Shown: positions 8,031 to 17,358, numbered from the stretch's first letter. The stretch is DNA of 64,000 nucleotides from Oscillospiraceae bacterium (GCA_022795735.1 JAAWHG010000002.1:97685-161684); one strand, 5' to 3'. Numbers and translations: made by a program. Notes: generated from the sequence alone by a model not told the origin.

Positions 8031-11000
8031 CTATTGTAGAACTACGTTTTCTGTACCCAGAATGTCTCGCAGTTCTTGAAACAGATCTTGGTCGGGGAGG
8101 CAGGTGGTTCCCCGTTTCACACGGGTATCGGCAAAGAACAAAATCACCGGCATCCGACCGGGGAACATATTCAGAACCGCGCGAGTCTTTCGCAGGCAGG
8201 GCGCGCTTTCGCTAGGGAAGCGAAGATAGAGCTTTTGGCCGGTGGAAAGCTGGTTCCGCTGGATGCTTGGATCAAAGTCCGCGATGGGACAGGCCCGGTC
8301 AAGCAGCATCTGGGGGGACTTCTCGTCGCGGATGGAGAGCTTACCATCCACCACCACAGCCGCGTTTTCCGCGAGACAGGACCCATACTGGTTCAGACTG
8401 TTGGAGAAGACCAGCAGCTCTATGGAACCGCTGTCGTCCTCCAAGGTGACATAGGCCATCATGGTGTTGTTGCGCGTGTTTTTCATCCGCACAGTTTGGA
8501 CGACGCCGGCCACCTGAAGGAATTGCTCGTCCCGGAAGCGGCCGTCACCCTCGGCTATGCTGGAAAGGACGTCTCCCAAAGCGGTGACCTTGGTGTTGCG
8601 GAGCTTGTCCCGGTATTCGTCCATGGGATGGCCGGAGAGGTAGAGACCGGTGGTTGCCTTTTCAAAGGCCATCCGCTCCCACCGGCTAAGCTCGGGAAGC
8701 TTGGGGACCGCGATGGCGGGGGCCTCCGTTTCGCCGCCCGAGTCGAAAAAGCCAATCTGGCCCTCAACGTTTTTGCGTCTGGCCTCAGCGGCGGCGTCCA
8801 ATACCCGTTCATAGATGCTCAGAAGCTGAGAGCGGTACAGGCCGAAGCCGTCCAGCGCGCCGCATTTGATGAGGTTTTCCAGCGCCCGCTTGTTGAGGTC
8901 GGTTCCGCAGAGACGGTCACAGAGATTTTCCAGGCTCTGAAACGGTCCGTTTTCCACTCGCTCCCGTTCTACGGTTCGGACAAATCCGCGGCCGATGTTT
9001 TTGACCGCCGCCAGACCAAAGCGGATGCCGTCCGGCGCGACGGTAAAATCGGCCTCCGACTGATTGATATCGGGGGGCAGAAGGGAGATGCCGCAATCCC
9101 GGCATTCGCGAATGTAGACCGCCACCTTGTCGGTGTTATCAAGAACGCTGGTCAGGAGGGCCGCCATATATTCCCGAGGGTAGTGGCATTTAAAATAGGC
9201 GGTCTGATAAGCCACCACCGCATAAGCGACGGCGTGTGCCTTGTTAAAGGCGTAGTTGGCGAAGTCGTAAATTTCGTTGTAAACGCTCTGCGCGACGGTC
9301 TCGTCAATCCCCCTGGCGAGGCAGCCCGAAATGCCGCGCTCCGGGTCTCCGTGGAGGAAGGCTTCCCGTTCCTTTTCGATGTCCTTGACCTTTTTCTTGC
9401 TCATGGCGCGGCGTACCATGTCGGCTTGTCCCAGCGAGTAGCCGGCCAGCTCCTGGAAGACCTTGATGACCTGCTCCTGGTAGACGATGCAGCCGTAGGT
9501 GTTGGACAGGATGGGCTCCAGGAGGGGATGCTTGTAAGTTACCTTTTTGGGGTCCTGCGCGCAGGCAAGGAACTTGGGGATGGAGTCCATGGGGCCGGGG
9601 CGGTAGAGCGCGATAACGGCGGTGATATCCTCAATGCTCTTGGGCTTGAGGCCGGCGCAAACGCCGGTCATGCCCCCCGATTCCAACTGAAACACGCCCG
9701 AGGTCTTGCCGTCGGAGAGCATGCGATAGGTTTCCGGGTCGTCCTCGGGAATATCTTCGAGACGGAAATCGGGCTGGTCTTTTTGGAGCATCCGCACCGC
9801 GTCGTCCAGGACGGTCAGGTTGCGGAGGGCCAGAAAATCCATTTTGAGCAGGCCCAGCTCTTCCAAGGTGGTCATCGTGTACTGGGTGACGATGGTGTCA
9901 TCATTCCGGGCGAGAGGGACGTAATCGCAGACCGGAAGCTTGGTGATGACTACGCCGGCGGCGTGGGTGGAGGCGTTGCGGGGCATTCCCTCGAGGCCCA
10001 TAGCGGTATCGATCAGCTCCTGGACCCGCGTATCGCTGTCGTACATGGATTTGAGCCGCGGCTCTTTGCGCATAGCCTCGGCGAGGGTGATGTGCAGGTT
10101 GCCGGGGCCGCCGGGGACCAGCTTGGCCACAACGTCGGCTTCGGCATAGGTGAAGTTGAGGGCGCGGGCGACGTCGCGAATCGCGCCCCGCGCGGCCATG
10201 GTGCCAAAGGTGACGATCTGAGCCACCCGGTCCTCGCCATATTTCCGCTTAACGTATTCAATGACCTCGTCCCGCCGGGTGTCGCCGAAGTCCATGTCGA
10301 TATCGGGCATGCTGACCCGCTCGGGATTTAAGAACCGCTCAAAGTACAGCCCGTATTTAGGCGGGTCGATGTCGGTAATTTTGAGGCAGTAAGAAACCAT
10401 CGCACCCGCCGCGCTGCCTCGCCCGGGGCCAACGGGAATGCCGGATTTCCGGGCGAAATCCACAAAGTCGGCGACGATCAGAAAATAATCGACATAGCCC
10501 ATTTTCTCGATCATCTGCATCTCGTAGTCGAGCTGTTCCCGGTAGCCGTCAGGCGGGGTGGGATAACGTTCCTGGAAACCTTCCAGACAGAGCTGACGAA
10601 ACCAGGAGACATTGGTGTGTCCCTCTGGGATCGGGAATTGGGGGAGATGGTACTTACCAAAGGTGAAGTCCATGTTGCACCGTTCGGCGATTTCCGCCGT
10701 GCGGTCAAAAGCCTCGGGGCAGTCGGGGAGAAGGGCGCGCATCTCCTCTTCGCTCTTGATGTAGAACTGGTCGGTCTCAAAGCGCATCCGGTCCGGATCG
10801 TCCACCGTCTTTTGCATCTGAATGCACATCAGAACGTCTTGGAGACGGCTGTCTTCCCGCGTCAGGTAATGCGCGTCGTTGGTGGCGACCAGGGGCAGGC
10901 CGGTTTCCTTGGCGATACGGCGAATGCCGGCGTTGACCTTTTGCTGAATGTCCAGACCATGATCTTGAAGTTCCAGATAGAAACGGTCCGGAAAGATTCC

Positions 11001-11486
11001 GGCGTATTCCAACGCCTTGGCCTTGGCGGCCGCAAAGCCGTCTTGCAGCAGGAGCTGGGGCACCTGCCCGGCGACGCAGGCCGAGAGGGCAATTAAACCC
11101 TCGCTGTGGGCCTGTAAGAGCGCAAAGTCCACCCGAGGCTTGCCATAAAAGCCGTTTAGAAAGGACTGGGAGACCATATAGCTGAGATTCTCATATCCGG
11201 TCTGGTCCATGCAAAGCAGCACCAGATGAAAGGAGTCGTTGTCCAGACCGTGGATGCGGTCATGACGGGAGCGGGGGGCGACGTAGACCTCGCAGCCGAT
11301 GATGGGTTTGATTCCGGCGGCCTTGGCGGCCTTGTAAAAGTCCACCGCGCCGTACATAACGCCGTGATCGGTGATGGCGACGGCATTCTGGCCCAGAGAC
11401 TGGACCCGTTCGATCAGGCGGGGGATACGGCACGCGCCGTCCAGAAGGCTGTATTCGCTGTGGACATGGAGATGCACAAAAGACAT
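8031..11486 (-). CDS. dnaE: DNA polymerase III alpha subunit DnaE
   Basis: 1151 residues. An N-terminal PHP domain opens with HLHVHSEYSLLDGACRIP, the polymerase active site has the Asp pair PDIDMDFGDTRRD near residue 395, and VGPGRGSAAG, YEIYDFANYAFNKAHA and SGHPMDEY follow in order. The C-terminal OB-fold region (TLEDDSGSIELLVF) lies near residues 1010-1030. It is the DnaE-type replicative polymerase rather than PolC. It starts 27 bases after whiA in the rapZ-yvcK-whiA cluster, a linkage I regard as typical for Clostridia. Confidence 0.97.
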   Translation of the reverse strand: MSFVHLHVHSEYSLLDGACRIPRLIERVQSLGQNAVAITDHGVMYGAVDFYKAAKAAGIKPIIGCEVYVAPRSRHDRIHGLDNDSFHLVLLCMDQTGYENLSYMVSQSFLNGFYGKPRVDFALLQAHSEGLIALSACVAGQVPQLLLQDGFAAAKAKALEYAGIFPDRFYLELQDHGLDIQQKVNAGIRRIAKETGLPLVATNDAHYLTREDSRLQDVLMCIQMQKTVDDPDRMRFETDQFYIKSEEEMRALLPDCPEAFDRTAEIAERCNMDFTFGKYHLPQFPIPEGHTNVSWFRQLCLEGFQERYPTPPDGYREQLDYEMQMIEKMGYVDYFLIVADFVDFARKSGIPVGPGRGSAAGAMVSYCLKITDIDPPKYGLYFERFLNPERVSMPDIDMDFGDTRRDEVIEYVKRKYGEDRVAQIVTFGTMAARGAIRDVARALNFTYAEADVVAKLVPGGPGNLHITLAEAMRKEPRLKSMYDSDTRVQELIDTAMGLEGMPRNASTHAAGVVITKLPVCDYVPLARNDDTIVTQYTMTTLEELGLLKMDFLALRNLTVLDDAVRMLQKDQPDFRLEDIPEDDPETYRMLSDGKTSGVFQLESGGMTGVCAGLKPKSIEDITAVIALYRPGPMDSIPKFLACAQDPKKVTYKHPLLEPILSNTYGCIVYQEQVIKVFQELAGYSLGQADMVRRAMSKKKVKDIEKEREAFLHGDPERGISGCLARGIDETVAQSVYNEIYDFANYAFNKAHAVAYAVVAYQTAYFKCHYPREYMAALLTSVLDNTDKVAVYIRECRDCGISLLPPDINQSEADFTVAPDGIRFGLAAVKNIGRGFVRTVERERVENGPFQSLENLCDRLCGTDLNKRALENLIKCGALDGFGLYRSQLLSIYERVLDAAAEARRKNVEGQIGFFDSGGETEAPAIAVPKLPELSRWERMAFEKATTGLYLSGHPMDEYRDKLRNTKVTALGDVLSSIAEGDGRFRDEQFLQVAGVVQTVRMKNTRNNTMMAYVTLEDDSGSIELLVFSNSLNQYGSCLAENAAVVVDGKLSIRDEKSPQMLLDRACPIADFDPSIQRNQLSTGQKLYLRFPSESAPCLRKTRAVLNMFPGRMPVILFFADTRVKRGTTCLPDQDLFQELRDILGTENVVLQ

Positions 11487-11513
11487 AGCGGAAGCCCCCC
11501 TATTTTTTTGTCT

Positions 11514-12413
11514 TTATGATTCAGACGCCAGCTCCATCAGCTTGCGCATCCGATGGTTCATGGCCGACTTGCTTACCGGAGGGTCGGACAGTTCAGCCAA
11601 CTCCGCAAGGGTGGCCTCAGGGTTGCTTGCCCGGAGGGCGGCGGCGCTGCGGAGCTTGTCCGACAGGGTGTCCAGCGCGCCGCGCGCTTCCAGCTTTTTG
11701 ATGGCGGCAATCTGGTCCTGGGCGGCGTCCACCACCTTTGTCAGGTTGGCGGTGTCGCAGTTGACCCGGCGGTTGACGCCGTTGCGGAGCTCCTTCTCCA
11801 CCTTGGCCTCCATCAGCGCCATGGCGCAGACTGGTGCGCCCATGGTGGTCAGCAAATCTTCGATTATGTTGGAGTGCTTGAAGTAGAGGACATAGGAACC
11901 GTTCCGCGCCGCCGTCTTGGGGCGGAAGCCCAGCTCCAGAAGGAGGACCTCGGTCTCGCGTCCCGCTTTTTGATGGGAGGTGGTCAATTCCAAATGGTAA
12001 CGCTTGGCCGGGTCGGTGACGCTTCCCCCCGCGAGAAAAGCGCCCCGCAGAAACGATACTTGACAGCAGGGTTCCTCCAGAATGCCGAAATTGACGTGAA
12101 GGGTCAACTGGGACGCCAAGGAAAAGCCAAACGCGTGATAGACATGGGAGAGCTTTTCCAGGTCTTCAATCAGGAAGGTACGTTTGCCGCCCGGGTTTGG
12201 TGTGGACTCGCTGTCGAAACCGAAGCCAAAGGCGCGCTTGAACAGCTTGGGCAGTCTCGCGGCCAGGTCCTCGCATTCGGTTATGATTTTTATCAGAGAG
12301 GGCGAAAAGGTGTTGGCGTAGAGCAGCACGCCGAAAGCCTCGGCCACGGCGCAGCAATGCTTGCCGAGCGGCGGGCGGCAGAGCTCCCGCTTGACGTTGG
12401 ATGAAAAGGACAT
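11514..12413 (-). CDS. whiA: WhiA, DNA-binding regulator
   Basis: 299 residues, normal length. The N-terminal LAGLIDADG-like fold shows FLRGAFLAGGSVTDPAKRYH, and the C-terminal helix-turn-helix is in PPVSKSAMNHRMRKLMELA. WhiA affects division and chromosome segregation in Bacillus and sporulation in Streptomyces. Its place directly between yvcK and dnaE matches the conserved rapZ-yvcK-whiA order. A 68-base gap separates it from yvcK; no terminator was seen in it. Confidence 0.96.
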   Translation of the reverse strand: MSFSSNVKRELCRPPLGKHCCAVAEAFGVLLYANTFSPSLIKIITECEDLAARLPKLFKRAFGFGFDSESTPNPGGKRTFLIEDLEKLSHVYHAFGFSLASQLTLHVNFGILEEPCCQVSFLRGAFLAGGSVTDPAKRYHLELTTSHQKAGRETEVLLLELGFRPKTAARNGSYVLYFKHSNIIEDLLTTMGAPVCAMALMEAKVEKELRNGVNRRVNCDTANLTKVVDAAQDQIAAIKKLEARGALDTLSDKLRSAAALRASNPEATLAELAELSDPPVSKSAMNHRMRKLMELASES

Positions 12414-12481
12414 AAGGGATGCCTCCGGTAACAGCTTCTGTGCGGGACGCCGCCGGCTGAAACACTTTGCCAGCAGCGTCC

Positions 12482-13492
12482 TCAGGGGGCCCAGGTCTCA
12501 TAAGTATCCAGCAGGGCCAGGGCGAGGGCGTCGGGGTTGTGCCGCGCGACAGAACCTGCGGACAACAGGGGATAGGTCCGCACCTGGATTCCCATTGCCT
12601 CGATCTCCTCCCGCCGGAGCTCCACCGGACCTGCGTCCTCGGCCAGATAGGCGTCGAGCAGGGCGGGGGGAACCGGGGAATTGTTGGCGACGCAGACGTC
12701 CACAACATGGCTGCCCCCGTGGGACAGAACGGCGCGGACGTGATCGGGGCCGGTATAACCCTCCGTCTCGCCCTCCTGGGTCATAATGTTGAGCACAAGC
12801 ACCCGGCAGGCGGTGGACACGGCTACCGCCTCCGCGATGCCATCGACCAAAAAGTTGGGGATGATGCTTGTGTAGAGGCTGCCCGGGCCCAGGACAATGA
12901 GGTCGGCGTTTTTGATGGCCTCGACGCTCTCCTCTAAGGCTTTGGCGTGCTCGGGGACCAGACGAACCTGCTTGATGCGGCAGTCCAGCTCTTTCTTCTG
13001 GTAGGCAATCCGGCTCTCTCCGAGGACCCGCTCGCCGTTCTCAAACTCGGCCTCCAGCCGAATATTCTGATTGGTCACCGGCAGGACCCGGCCCGTAATT
13101 GCGAGTACGTCGGCCACGCGATGCACCGCCTCGTCGAAGCTGGTGGACACCCCGTACATGGCGGCGAGGAAGAGATTGCCGAAGCTCTGCCCCGCCAGCG
13201 CCCCTTCGGGGAAGCGGTAATCGAACAGCCGCTCCATCAAGGGCTCGGTGTTGGCGAGGGCCAAAATACAGTTTCGAATGTCGCCGGGGGGCGGCATATC
13301 CAGATCGCGGCGCAGCATGCCGGAGCCGCCGCCGTCGTCGGCCACGGTGACGATGGCGGTCAGGGAACGGGTGTAGCGTTTGAGGCCCCGGAGCATGGCG
13401 GATAGGCCGTGCCCGCCTCCGAGGCAGACAATGCGCGGCTCTCGGCCCTTGGGACGGTAGACGCGCACGGAATCGTCATGGCAATGATCCAT
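12482..13492 (-). CDS. yvcK: YvcK/GlmR-type gluconeogenesis and wall-precursor factor
   Basis: 336 residues from ATG at 13492 (MDHCHDDSVRVYRPKG). The nucleotide-binding motif is CLGGGHGLSAMLRGL with TVADDGGGSG shortly after, and LADLIVLGPGS-like sequence (NADLIVLGPGSLYTS) further on. The family binds UDP-GlcNAc and promotes flux into GlmS in Bacillus. The in-frame extension upstream to 13843 would overlap rapZ completely and has no family similarity, so the start one base after the rapZ stop is preferred. Confidence 0.95.
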   Translation of the reverse strand: MDHCHDDSVRVYRPKGREPRIVCLGGGHGLSAMLRGLKRYTRSLTAIVTVADDGGGSGMLRRDLDMPPPGDIRNCILALANTEPLMERLFDYRFPEGALAGQSFGNLFLAAMYGVSTSFDEAVHRVADVLAITGRVLPVTNQNIRLEAEFENGERVLGESRIAYQKKELDCRIKQVRLVPEHAKALEESVEAIKNADLIVLGPGSLYTSIIPNFLVDGIAEAVAVSTACRVLVLNIMTQEGETEGYTGPDHVRAVLSHGGSHVVDVCVANNSPVPPALLDAYLAEDAGPVELRREEIEAMGIQVRTYPLLSAGSVARHNPDALALALLDTYETWAP

Positions 13493-13493
13493 A

Positions 13494-14354
13494 TCATTCC
13501 CTCGAGATGTCCCGGTGGGCGATGGAGGTGGAGAACCCCAGCTTGGAGACAAATTTAGCGACCTCGACGGCGATGGCGACCGAGCGGTGATGTCCGCCGG
13601 TACAGCCGACGGCGATAACCAGATTGGTCTTGCCCTCCTCGACGTAGTAGGGGAGCGAGAGGGAGAGCAAATCCTCCAATTTTTCCAGGAAGTCCTTGCT
13701 CTGCTGGTAGGAGAAGACGAAATCCCGGACCGGCTTTTCCAACCCGGTGTGATGCTTGAGCTCGGGGATATAAAAGGGGTTGGGCAAAAGGCGGACGTCG
13801 AACACCAGGTCGGCGTCCATAGGCAGGCCGTACTTGAAGCCAAAGGAGAGAACGTTGACGCTCATGGCGTGGTCCTGCCCCTCTCCGGCGAAGAGACCGG
13901 CGAGCTCGCCCCGGAGCTTGGCGGAGGAGAGGTTGGTGGTGTCGAGAATATAATTGGCCCGGTTTCGCACCGGCTCCAACAGCTTGCGCTCCCGCTCCAC
14001 CGCCGCCAAGAGGTCGGAGCCGTCCTTGGTCAGCGGATGCTTGCGGCGGGTCTCTTTGAAACGCTTAATCAGGGCCTCGTCGGAGGCCTCGATGAAGACA
14101 ATGGAGTATTTGCAGCCAATCCGGTCCAACTGCTCCAGAGCGGGGGCCAGACCTTCGAAGGTGAGGCCGCTGCGCACGTCGGTGACCAGAGCCACTCGCT
14201 CATATTTGGATTTGGTTGCCATACAGTGCTGGGCAAACTGGGGGATCATGTCCTCCGGGAGGTTATCCAGGCAGTAGAAGTCCAAATCCTCCAACGTGGA
14301 GAGGGTCTTGCTCTTGCCCGCGCCGGAGAGGCCGGAAATAATCAGGAATTGCAT
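13494..14354 (-). CDS. rapZ: RapZ nucleotide-binding protein
   Basis: 286 residues from ATG at 14354, preceded by AGGAGG at good spacing. The Walker A is IISGLSGAGKSKTL; the family motifs FYCLDNLPEDMIPQ and the C-terminal VAVGCTGGHHRSVAIA are intact. RapZ homologues bind nucleotides and control amino-sugar synthesis in enterics; the Gram-positive role is less clear but it is nearly always next to yvcK and whiA. It overlaps the 3' end of murB by 13 bases, tying it to wall-precursor synthesis. The longer reading from 14456 is rejected because of the Shine-Dalgarno placement. Confidence 0.95.
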   Translation of the reverse strand: MQFLIISGLSGAGKSKTLSTLEDLDFYCLDNLPEDMIPQFAQHCMATKSKYERVALVTDVRSGLTFEGLAPALEQLDRIGCKYSIVFIEASDEALIKRFKETRRKHPLTKDGSDLLAAVERERKLLEPVRNRANYILDTTNLSSAKLRGELAGLFAGEGQDHAMSVNVLSFGFKYGLPMDADLVFDVRLLPNPFYIPELKHHTGLEKPVRDFVFSYQQSKDFLEKLEDLLSLSLPYYVEEGKTNLVIAVGCTGGHHRSVAIAVEVAKFVSKLGFSTSIAHRDISRE

Positions 14355-15262
14355 TGCTCTCCTCCTAAAATTCGCACTTCCGTCTCCAGACGGACGCCGG
14401 AATGGGCGTAGACCTTTTCCTGCACCGCAGCAATAAGGGCGAGGACGTCGGCGCATGTGGCGTTCTGATCGTTCACCACAAAGCCCGCGTGCTTGGCCGA
14501 CACCGACGCGCCCCCCACCCGCAGCCCTTTCAGGCCGGCCTGTTCGATGAGGGCGGCGGCGTAGCCCTGGGCGGGACGTTTGAAGGTGCTCCCCGAGGAG
14601 GGGAGGTTCAACGGCTGAGAATTGCGGCGTTTTTGTTGAAGCTCCCGCATGGTGGCCTGTATCACGCCCGGGTCGCCGGGCGCGAGACGGAAACGGGCCT
14701 TGACGATGACTTTGCCCATAGACTGGAAAGCGCTGGAGCGGTAGCCGAAGCGCTGTTCCGCACCGGAAAGGGTGGAAAGGGTTCCGTCAAAGCCCATAAC
14801 GTCGGTTTCAAGGGCGACCTGCGACATTTCACCGCCGTAGGCCCCGGCGTTCATAAATAAACCGCCGCCGGTGCTGCCTGGAATGCCGTGGGCGAACTCC
14901 AGGCCGGTGAGGGCGTGCTCTTGGGCGAAGACCGCCAGCTTGTGGAGAGGAACGCCCGCCCCTGCCTCGATGATATTGCCGGGCAGAAGCCGTAAGAGGG
15001 AGAGGCCGCCGAGCAGAGAGATGGCGAGGGTATCCAGTCCGCCGTCAGGGGGGAGCAGGTTGGTGCCCGCGCCGATGATGATAGGCTTGATGTCCCTCCC
15101 GTGGCAGAACCACAGCAGGGTGGCGAGCTCTCCCTCCGACTTTGGAAAGGCCATCGCTGCGGCGGGGCCGCCGACGCGCATGGAGACATGCTTGGACAAG
15201 GGTTCGGAAAAACGCAGTTCTATATTGGGACAGACCGTTTGCAGCTCCTCCAGCCATTTCAT
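14342..15262 (-). CDS. murB: UDP-N-acetylenolpyruvoylglucosamine reductase MurB
   Basis: 306 residues from ATG at 15262. FAD-binding motifs IIIGAGTNLLPPDGGLDTL and GIPGSTGGGLFMNAGAYGGE are present, the proton-donor Ser lies in SSGSTFKRP, and the C-terminal catalytic Glu region is RLETEVRILG. It makes UDP-MurNAc using NADPH. A GTG at 15268 is in frame, but AAGGGG is 8 bases before the ATG and only 2 before the GTG, so the ATG is chosen. It heads the murB-rapZ-yvcK-whiA-dnaE unit. Confidence 0.96.
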   Translation of the reverse strand: MKWLEELQTVCPNIELRFSEPLSKHVSMRVGGPAAAMAFPKSEGELATLLWFCHGRDIKPIIIGAGTNLLPPDGGLDTLAISLLGGLSLLRLLPGNIIEAGAGVPLHKLAVFAQEHALTGLEFAHGIPGSTGGGLFMNAGAYGGEMSQVALETDVMGFDGTLSTLSGAEQRFGYRSSAFQSMGKVIVKARFRLAPGDPGVIQATMRELQQKRRNSQPLNLPSSGSTFKRPAQGYAAALIEQAGLKGLRVGGASVSAKHAGFVVNDQNATCADVLALIAAVQEKVYAHSGVRLETEVRILGGEQCNS

Positions 15263-15286
15263 GCGCACAACCCCTTTTTTGTCAGA

Positions 15287-15314
15287 ATACTATAGCATAT
15301 GCAGTTTCAGTCAA
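15287..15314 (-). promoter_or_regulatory. probable sigma-A promoter for murB
   Basis: Minus strand TTGACT (15309-15314), 16-base spacer, TAGTAT (15287-15292), about 25 bases before the murB ATG. Confidence 0.6.
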
Positions 15315-15357
15315 GAATAGGCCCTGTTTGGAACATGCGCCCCGCCGGGCGGCATAA

Positions 15358-15402
15358 TAAAAAACAGGACCCACTGAATTGAGCGCCCGCGCAGGGCGCC
15401 CA
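15358..15402 (-). terminator. possible terminator of hprK
   Basis: Just after hprK a GC-rich imperfect hairpin (15380-15401, built on GGGCGCCC and GGGCGCTC) is followed, after a further ~15 bases, by six Ts on the minus strand (around 15359-15364). The T run is not directly next to the stem, so the assignment is weak. Confidence 0.35.
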
Positions 15403-15406
15403 TTCA

Positions 15407-16354
15407 TTAAAAACTCTCGCCGTAGGAGGTGTCGAAGTGCTTGTTGATTTGTTCGGTAAATTCGGCGGCGGCGTTGTAACCCATCTTTTTTTGACGGTTG
15501 TTCATAGCCGCCACCTCAAGAATGACCGCCAGATTGCGGCCCGGGGTGATGGGGATGGTGATGGAGGGAATTTTAACCCCCATAATTTCGGTGTACTGGT
15601 TTTCCAGCCCCAGGCGGTCATAGACCTCGCCGTTCTGCCAGGGGACGATATTGATAATGAGGTCGATGTCGGCGCTCTCCTTGACGGCGGCCATGCCGAA
15701 GAGCTTGGCGACATTGATGACGCCTATGCCGCGCAGCTCGATATAGTGACGGATTAACTCAGGGGCGGTGCCGAAGCACTTTTTGGAGGAGACGCGCTTA
15801 ATCTCCACCGCATCGTCGGCGATCAGCCGGTGTCCGCGCTTGAGAAGCTCCACTGCCGCCTCGCTCTTGCCGATACCGCTCTCGCCCAGCAGCAGGAGGC
15901 CCTCGCCGTAGACCTCCACCAGCACGCCGTGGCGGGTGATGCGTGGGGCCAGGTAAACCTTGAGAGCTGAGATAAGGCTGGAGATAATATAAGAGGTGGT
16001 CTCGCTGCCCTGAAGAATGGAGATGTCATGCTTCTCGGCCATTTCCAAGCACTCGGGCAGGGGGTCGAGGTCACGGGAGATGATGAGGGCGGGAATTTTG
16101 TAGGCGAAAAGGCGGTCAAATACAGAGGACCGCTCCTCGCTGGTCAGGGTGTTGAGATAAGTGGTCTCGACGGTGCCGATGACCTGGAGGCGCATGGGCT
16201 CAAAGTGGTCAAAGTAGCCCACGAGCTGTAGGCCAGGGCGGCTGATGTCGTCAACCGTAATATTGATGCCCTTGTAGTCGGTGGATGTGTAGAGAGGCCG
16301 CAGGTTGAACTCCTTAGCCAGCCGGGTCAGGGGGACACTGTAGGAATGTATCAT
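15407..16354 (-). CDS. hprK: HPr kinase/phosphorylase
   Basis: 315 residues. The P-loop is LLGESGIGKSEAAVELL, followed by HRLIADDAVEI, and the HprK signature ELRGIGVINVAKLFG is intact near residue 203. It phosphorylates HPr at the regulatory Ser and so controls carbon catabolite repression. It has its own promoter and lies alone, divergent from rpmB, directly upstream of the murB unit on the same strand. Confidence 0.97.
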   Translation of the reverse strand: MIHSYSVPLTRLAKEFNLRPLYTSTDYKGINITVDDISRPGLQLVGYFDHFEPMRLQVIGTVETTYLNTLTSEERSSVFDRLFAYKIPALIISRDLDPLPECLEMAEKHDISILQGSETTSYIISSLISALKVYLAPRITRHGVLVEVYGEGLLLLGESGIGKSEAAVELLKRGHRLIADDAVEIKRVSSKKCFGTAPELIRHYIELRGIGVINVAKLFGMAAVKESADIDLIINIVPWQNGEVYDRLGLENQYTEIMGVKIPSITIPITPGRNLAVILEVAAMNNRQKKMGYNAAAEFTEQINKHFDTSYGESF

Positions 16355-16413
16355 GTCTTCACCTCGTCAAGGTTAAGGGCGCCGAAAGCCAGCGGCGGTT
16401 CCCTTTTGCTTCT

Positions 16414-16442
16414 ATTATAGCTTGTATTTTCCATTTGCGCAA
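16414..16442 (-). promoter_or_regulatory. sigma-A promoter of hprK
   Basis: Minus strand TTGCGC (16437-16442), 17-base spacer, TATAAT (16414-16419); the hprK ATG is about 60 bases downstream. Confidence 0.75.
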
Positions 16443-16473
16443 CCGGGAGACGAAAAAAACTTTTGAAAACCCC

Positions 16474-16502
16474 TTGCTTTTTTCTCCGAAATCTGCTAAT
16501 AT
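16474..16502 (+). promoter_or_regulatory. sigma-A promoter of rpmB
   Basis: TTGCTT (16474-16479), 17-base spacer, TAATAT (16497-16502), 51 bases before the rpmB GTG; divergent from the hprK promoter. Confidence 0.7.
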
Positions 16503-16553
16503 AGCATCTGCATGTTTTGCAAGTAATTTCAGAGTGGCAAGGAGGTGCAGCCA

Positions 16554-16742
16554 GTGGCAAAGTGCAGTGTCTGCGGCAAGGGCGTCACGTTTGGGATTAA
16601 GGTTTCCCACTCGCACAGACGATCCAACCGCGCGTGGAAGCCCAACGTCAAGCGTGTCAAGGCGATTGTCGACGGTTCTCCGTGCCACGTTTACGTCTGT
16701 ACAAGATGTTTGCGGTCCAATAAGGTGCAGAGAGCGGTCTAA
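16554..16742 (+). CDS. rpmB: 50S ribosomal protein L28
   Basis: 62 residues from a GTG start (VAKCSVCGKGVTFG read with initiator Met), the usual length. AAGGAGG at 16539-16545 is 8 bases before this GTG; the upstream in-frame GTG at 16545 overlaps the ribosome binding site and is rejected. Two CxxC pairs, CSVC and CTRC, mark the zinc-ribbon form of L28. It is a single-gene unit with its own promoter and a strong terminator. Confidence 0.97.
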   Translation: MAKCSVCGKGVTFGIKVSHSHRRSNRAWKPNVKRVKAIVDGSPCHVYVCTRCLRSNKVQRAV

Positions 16743-16760
16743 GGACGGCGCACATAGTTT

Positions 16761-16803
16761 CAGGGAACCGGCATAGCTTTGCTGTGTCGGTTCCCTGTTT
16801 TTG
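16761..16803 (+). terminator. rpmB terminator
   Basis: Arms 16761-16777 and 16781-16797 pair over 17 bases with two G-T pairs and are followed by TTTTTGTTT. It sits 18 bases after the rpmB stop. Confidence 0.85.
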
Positions 16804-16924
16804 TTTGGGATTGGTGATTTTCGAGACGAACGATCAAAAAATGCGATGCTATTGGTGTCTATTCAAGATTTATTCATTCAGGAAAAGCTCGCAGCTCTGG
16901 ATTGGACATTGGACCAAGGAACGG

Positions 16925-17269
16925 TCACTTCCTGCCGGGGCGCATTTGCCGCGCGTCCGGGTATTCCTCCAAGCACATCATGTACAGCAATTCCAAATCA
17001 TCGCGGTGGTCGTCGTCGCGCTCCTTGTAATCCAGCTTTTTCAGCAGCGACCATTGAAAAGCGTTGGGATTTGCGGTAAAGGCTTGCTGCAGCTCACGAT
17101 TCGGCCAGGACCCAAGCTTCAACTGAAACAAGCTGCTGTTGTAATCTGTCTTTGCGTCCTTTGAGATAGCAATCCACATGGTTTCGCCATTTTGCCAGCA
17201 GACAATTCCCATGTCAGGCTTTCTCTGGTCGTACTGTATGCGAAGCTCCTTTTTGGTTTCTTTTTCCAT
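16925..17269 (-). CDS. GIY-YIG nuclease-family-like protein, catalytic motif degenerate
   Basis: 114 residues. The layout matches a small Firmicute GIY-YIG family: a basic N-terminus (KKELRIQYDQRK), a beta strand GIVCWQNGETMWIAI, then FQLKLGSWPNRELQQAF and an acidic Asp/Glu tail ending LEEYPDARQM. The GIY-YIG tyrosines are missing (GIV and WIA at the expected places), so nuclease activity is doubtful. AAGGAG lies 8 bases before the ATG. It is AT-richer than the core genes and stands alone. Family assignment is from memory of the pattern. Confidence 0.6.
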   Translation of the reverse strand: MEKETKKELRIQYDQRKPDMGIVCWQNGETMWIAISKDAKTDYNSSLFQLKLGSWPNRELQQAFTANPNAFQWSLLKKLDYKERDDDHRDDLELLYMMCLEEYPDARQMRPGRK

Positions 17270-17329
17270 TGATTAAACTCCTTTATTTCTTTTTCAAATC
17301 TATGTACTATCCGCCTGAGCGGTTTGTAT

Positions 17330-17358
17330 TTGACAATGCAATAGAAAGCCGTTACACT
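17330..17358 (+). promoter_or_regulatory. sigma-A promoter of cbiK
   Basis: TTGACA (17330-17335), 17-base spacer, TACACT (17353-17358), 31 bases before the cbiK ATG. This is one of the best consensus matches in the window. Confidence 0.8.

Noticed and set aside
8076..10331. 751-codon open frame on the plus strand across dnaE
   Set aside because: It is exactly antisense to the DnaE coding frame, where GC-rich third positions keep the opposite strand open; it has no family motif or ribosome binding site.
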